A stretch of DNA of 8,843 bases from Streptomyces speibonae. Lineage in GTDB: Bacteria > Actinomycetota > Actinomycetes > Streptomycetales > Streptomycetaceae. Every line of letters starts with the position of its first letter. Positions within the stretch are counted from its first letter, which is position 1. Location of the stretch: the NCBI GenBank assembly GCA_000715605.1, contig KL568554.1, positions 118,590 to 127,432 of the forward strand, read 5' to 3'. The notes under the pieces are model-generated. The model made no database searches and had not been told where the DNA came from. It saw only the letters and a program-made list of their open reading frames with translations. A program made the translations under genes and the position numbers. Positions 5,882 through 8,843 of the stretch are shown in pieces.

Positions 5882-6436
5882 TCACTCCCCGGCCAGCAGC
5901 GCGACCGGGTCCAGCGTCTCGTCGCCCTTGCTCCAGTTGCACGGGCAGAGCTCGTCGGTCTGCAGGGCGTCCAGGACCCGCAGGACCTCCTTGGGGTTAC
6001 GGCCGACGGAGCCGGCGGTCACCATGGTGAACTGGATCTCGTTGTTCTGGTCCACGATGAAGACGGCGCGCTTGGCGTAGCCGTCCTCGCCCTCGATGCC
6101 GAGGTCGCGCATCAGCTCGTGCTTGGGGTCGGCCATCATCGGGAACGGCAGGTCGCGCAGGTCCTCGTGGTCCTTGCGCCAGGCGTGGTGGACGAACTCG
6201 GAGTCGCCGGAGAAGCCGAGGACCTGGGCGTCACGGTCGGCGAACTCGTCGTTCAGCTTGCCGAAGGCGGCGATCTCGGTCGGGCACACGAAGGTGAAGT
6301 CCTTGGGCCACGCGAACACGATCTTCCACTTGCCCTCGTAGGTCTTGTGGTCGATCGTCTCGAACTCCTTGCCCTTCTCCAGCGAGACGCAGGCGGTCAG
6401 TTCGAACTCGGGGAACTTGTCACCGACAGTGAGCAC
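5882..6436 (-). CDS. ahpC: Alkyl hydroperoxide reductase AhpC (typical 2-Cys peroxiredoxin)
   Basis: A 184-residue cytoplasmic peroxiredoxin that reduces H2O2, organic peroxides and probably peroxynitrite. The peroxidatic cysteine is Cys51 in DFTFVCPTE, with Thr48 nearby and Arg123 (AKRAVFIVD) in the position of the family's active-site arginine. The C-terminal arm carries Cys164 and Cys166 in DELCPCNW, the actinobacterial AhpC arrangement in which these cysteines resolve the oxidised Cys51 and interact with AhpD. GTG 6436 was chosen because AAGGAGA (6441-6447) sits 4-5 bases before it and the protein then begins MLTVGDKFPEF as in other actinobacterial AhpC. In-frame ATGs further upstream would add a non-conserved extension. 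It is first in the ahpCD operon, divergent from oxyR. Confidence 0.97.
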   Translation of the reverse strand: MLTVGDKFPEFELTACVSLEKGKEFETIDHKTYEGKWKIVFAWPKDFTFVCPTEIAAFGKLNDEFADRDAQVLGFSGDSEFVHHAWRKDHEDLRDLPFPMMADPKHELMRDLGIEGEDGYAKRAVFIVDQNNEIQFTMVTAGSVGRNPKEVLRVLDALQTDELCPCNWSKGDETLDPVALLAGE

Positions 6437-6569
6437 AGGCTCTCCTTGCAGCGAGGAAGCACCCATTTTGCGGGTGTTTCCCATGGGTTGGACCTTGTTG
6501 ATGTTGGCACACGGTGCATTGATTAGTGAAATAGCTACACTCGGTCGTGTTGATCGGAGGGACCTATCA
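6437..6569. promoter_or_regulatory. Divergent ahpC-oxyR promoter/operator region
   Basis: These 133 bases must hold the promoters of both ahpCD (minus) and oxyR (plus). The central part, about 6519-6541, is AT-richer than anything around it, as expected of promoter DNA. TACACT (6536-6541) is a plausible -10 box for oxyR, about 29 bases before its GTG. TAATCA on the minus strand (6525-6520) is a plausible -10 for ahpC, which would give a leader of about 75 bases. No good -35 boxes are seen, which fits activator-dependent promoters. Regulation by OxyR is inferred from the gene arrangement and from the known behaviour of this locus in Streptomyces coelicolor. Confidence 0.7.
6526..6540. promoter_or_regulatory. 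Candidate OxyR (LysR-type T-N11-A) binding site
   Basis: GTGAAATAGCTACAC is an imperfect dyad: GTG/CAC at the ends and a matching inner A/T pair. T6527 and A6539 are 11 bases apart, giving the LysR-family T-N11-A pattern. It overlaps the likely -10 of oxyR and lies just upstream of the likely -10 of ahpC, a suitable place for a divergent switch. Confidence 0.35.
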
Positions 6570-7514
6570 GTGACCGTGGGTAAGGGGCGCAGGCAGCCGA
6601 GCTTCGCGCAGCTCCGGGCGTTCGCCGCCGTCGCCGAGCATCTGCACTTCCGGGACGCCGCCTCGGCCATGGGGATGAGCCAGCCCGCGCTGTCCGGGGC
6701 CGTCTCGGCGCTCGAGGAGACACTGGGTGTCACCCTCGTCGAGCGCACCACGCGCAAGGTGCTGCTCTCGCCGGCCGGCGAGCGGCTCGCCGCCCGCGCC
6801 AAGGCCGTACTGGCGGAGGTGGGCGCGCTCATGGAGGAGGCGGACGCGCTGCGGGCGCCGTTCACCGGGGCGCTGCGCCTCGGTGTGATCCCGACCGTCG
6901 CACCCTATCTGCTGCCGACCGTTCTGCGACTGGTGCACGACCGCTACCCGCACCTCGACCTCCAGGTGCACGAGGAGCAGACCGCGAACCTGCTGGAGGG
7001 GCTGGCCGGCGGACGGCTCGACCTGCTGCTGCTCGCCGTGCCCCTCGGCGTGCCGGGAGTGACCGAACTCCCCCTCTTCGACGAGGACTTCGTGCTGGTC
7101 ACCCCGCTCGGCCACCGCCTCGGCGGCCGGGAGGGGCTCCCGCGTGCGGTGCTGCGCGAGCTGAACCTGCTGCTGCTCGACGAGGGGCACTGCCTGCGCG
7201 ACCAGGCCCTGGACATCTGCCGTGAGGCGGGCCGCGGGGGAGTCCCGGCCACCACCACGGCGGCCGGACTGTCCACGCTGGTGCAGCTGGTGGCCGGCGG
7301 CCTCGGCGTGACGCTGCTCCCGCGCACCGCCGTCGACGTCGAGACCAGCCGCTCCAGCCGGCTGCTCACCGCCCGCTTCACCGACCCGGCCCCCACCCGC
7401 CGCATCGCCCTCGCCATGCGCACGGGCGCGGCGAGGGCGGCGGAGTACGAGCAGCTGGCGGTGGCGCTGCGCGAGGCGATGCGGGACCTGCCGGTGCGGA
7501 CCGTCGGGGACTGA
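6570..7514 (+). CDS. oxyR: Hydrogen peroxide-sensing LysR-type regulator OxyR
   Basis: A 314-residue LysR-type regulator. Residues about 10-70 are the winged helix-turn-helix: FAQLRAFAAVAEHLHFRDAA, then a recognition helix around MSQPALSGAVSALEETLG. Residues about 95-300 form the periplasmic-binding-like sensor domain. The redox pair is intact: Cys208 and Cys217 in GHCLRDQALDIC, with the same nine-residue spacing as Cys199/Cys208 of E. coli OxyR. H2O2 is expected to convert them to a disulfide and activate transcription. GTG 6570 was chosen because GGAGGGA (6556-6562) precedes it by 7 bases; the frame is open further upstream but runs through the intergenic promoter. It is divergent from ahpCD, its probable targets, and likely regulates itself. 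Its stop is 18 bases from the convergent permease gene. Confidence 0.96.
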   Translation: MTVGKGRRQPSFAQLRAFAAVAEHLHFRDAASAMGMSQPALSGAVSALEETLGVTLVERTTRKVLLSPAGERLAARAKAVLAEVGALMEEADALRAPFTGALRLGVIPTVAPYLLPTVLRLVHDRYPHLDLQVHEEQTANLLEGLAGGRLDLLLLAVPLGVPGVTELPLFDEDFVLVTPLGHRLGGREGLPRAVLRELNLLLLDEGHCLRDQALDICREAGRGGVPATTTAAGLSTLVQLVAGGLGVTLLPRTAVDVETSRSSRLLTARFTDPAPTRRIALAMRTGAARAAEYEQLAVALREAMRDLPVRTVGD

Positions 7515-7532
7515 GCCCGCACCGGCGGCGGA

Positions 7533-8818
7533 CTACTCCGTGCGCAGCCCGTCGGGCCGCATCATCCGCAGCAGCGGGGGCAGGCTCAGCAGCGTCACCA
7601 CGAGGACCACGCCCGCGCCGATGCCGGTCATCTGCAGCACGCTCGGCCAGTCCACGCTCACCGGCGTCGAGGTCATCCGCAGCAGCACCGCGCCCAGGGT
7701 CATCCCCACCACCGAGGCGAGCAGCAGGCCCAGACCGATCGGGATCGCCGTCTGCCACAGCACCGACAGGCTCAGCGTGCGCCGCCGGGTGCCGAAGGCG
7801 ATCAGCGCCGACAGCAGCTTGCGGCGTTCGCGCAGCTGCTCCAGCTGGGAGACCAGCAGGCTCGCCCCGATCAGCGCCAGGACGGCCGTGGCACCGGCGA
7901 ACAGACCCGTGCGGATGGCGTCGAAGCGCTCGGTCCGCTCGGCGGTGGTCCAGGTCGTCGGGTACGCCAGCGGGTCGACCCGGGCCGCGGTGTTGCGCAC
8001 GTGCTCGCGGACGTCCGGCACCGACTCGTCGAGCGACAGGTACAGCTCTCCCCGGAGCGCCTCCAGCATGCCCTCGGGCGCCGCGGCCGGTGTCATCAGG
8101 AAGCCGCCGCGCCTCATCCCGGTCGGGTCCTCGATGGAGTCGGCCTCCTTCAGCGTCCTGGGAAGGGTCACGACGAGGTCCGCCGGATCGCCGTCGGCGC
8201 CGCCCCGGTCCAGGTAGAGCTTCCGGCCCGGCTTGCTCAGCGACGGGGTGTCGATGTCGTACTCGCCGCCCCGGACCGCGAACACGTCCCCGTCCGCGCA
8301 GGCGGGGAGCTTCGCCACCTCGCGCAGGGTCGCGCAGTCGCCCACCGTCAGCTCGGTCCAGTGCTCCGGCTCCTCGTCGAAGGGCCGGTCGCTGAGCGAC
8401 CCCTCGGACAGCGCGATGACCTCGCGGACACCTTCGGTCTTCTCCAGCTCGCCGGTGGCCGCGGTGAGCTGCTCGCCCTGCGGCACCCGTACCTGCATCT
8501 GCGCCCGCGAGAAGTCGAAGCCGGTGTTCTTGGTGTAGTCGCCCTCGACCCCGGCGAACAGCATCTGAAGGGCGATCGCGCCAGCCACGGCCACCGCGAT
8601 GCCGTTGACCATGCGGGCCGCCGCGCCGCTGCTCAGCTGGAGCCGGCGCACCGCCAGCTGCCAGGACACCCCGCCCGGGCCGAGCCGGGCGACGACCGTC
8701 TCCACGATCCAGGGGAGCAGCGCCGTCACCCCGACGAGCAGGCACATGACACCACCGGTGACCAGGTACCCGTTGAAGTCCCCGTTCTCCCGGCCCTGGC
8801 CGATCATGGGGACCAGCA
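7533..8818 (-). CDS. FtsX-family ABC transporter permease, 3' part (5' end cut off)
   Basis: About 428 C-terminal residues of a large MacB/FtsX-type permease. The visible part opens inside a hydrophobic segment (about 18-40) and has another at about 69-90. A long extracytoplasmic loop (about 92-305) follows, with two cysteines close together (DCATLREVAKLPAC). Three final helices (about 308-328, 352-378, 393-415) form the classic C-terminal FtsX domain, with the inter-helix segment QLRERRKLLSALIAFGTRRR and the tail LLRMMRPDGLRTE. Such permeases pair with an ABC ATPase, usually encoded next door, for export of lipids, antibiotics or peptides, or for wall-hydrolase control; the partner is not in this window. 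No start codon is present: the gene runs into adapter sequence at 8819, so the apparent GTG there is an artefact. The true protein is probably about twice as long. Confidence 0.9.
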
Positions 8819-8843
8819 CTGTCTCTTATACACATCTCTGATG
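8819..8843. other. Nextera/Tn5 mosaic-end adapter contamination at the contig end
   Basis: CTGTCTCTTATACACATCT (8819-8837) is the exact reverse complement of the 19-base Tn5 mosaic end used in Nextera library preparation. The next six bases, CTGATG, continue as in the original Nextera adapter carrying a 454-type primer tail. Read on the minus strand it encodes Met-Cys-Ile-Arg-Asp-Ser, a peptide recognisable as an adapter artefact in databases. This is not organismal DNA. Confidence 0.95.

Noticed and set aside
6437..6865. Upstream extension of ahpC running through the oxyR coding region
   Set aside because: It is antisense to the oxyR DNA-binding domain. The AAGGAGA site before GTG 6436 and the conserved MLTVGDKFPEF start place the true N-terminus at 6436.
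7378..8835. Long minus-strand frame beginning MCIRDS opposite and beside the permease
   Set aside because: Its start lies in adapter sequence and the rest is an out-of-frame Arg/Gly/Ala-rich shadow of the permease gene.
1..8843. CRISPR arrays, tRNA or rRNA genes, insertion sequences, attachment sites
   Set aside because: No regularly spaced repeats, tRNA-like cloverleaf, transposase motifs or direct target duplications were seen on either strand.

Overview
The window is a piece of high-GC actinobacterial chromosome, almost certainly Streptomyces. Most genes have strong G/C third-position bias, several start with GTG behind GGAGG-type ribosome binding sites, and the gene set (PIN-PhoH ATPase, SLT-like secreted muramidase, AI-2E family transporter, ahpD, ahpC, oxyR) is typical of that genus. 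It looks mostly like core chromosome, with one gene that looks like an accessory insertion.

Layout. Positions 1-15 read as the last codons of an upstream gene. Positions 16-366 are non-coding and carry a strong hairpin. A plus-strand PIN-PhoH gene follows (367-1692). Next is a 420-base leader with several dyads and a candidate envelope-stress (ECF/SigE-like) promoter, ahead of a secreted transglycosylase-like protein (2113-2811) that ends at a clear intrinsic terminator. An AI-2E family membrane protein (2958-4343) completes the plus-strand run. On the minus strand, converging on it, is an orphan gene (4382-5161) of visibly lower GC. It encodes a protein with an LQRxAGN segment and an SGHG-type domain, and is the most accessory-looking item here.

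The right half is a peroxide-defence locus. ahpC (5882-6436) and ahpD (5342-5875) form a minus-strand operon that ends at a strong hairpin. It is divergent from oxyR (6570-7514), whose redox cysteines are intact. OxyR is expected to sense H2O2 and activate ahpCD from the shared 133-base intergenic region; AhpC reduces peroxides and AhpD re-reduces AhpC. Converging on oxyR is the 3' part of an FtsX-family ABC permease gene (7533-8818).

The last 25 bases (8819-8843) are not genomic: they match the Nextera/Tn5 mosaic end plus adapter. The window is therefore the end of an assembled contig, and the permease is cut by the assembly rather than by biology. I found no convincing new multi-gene system. 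The best leads are the low-GC SGHG protein, the transglycosylase leader and promoter, and the adapter artefact.
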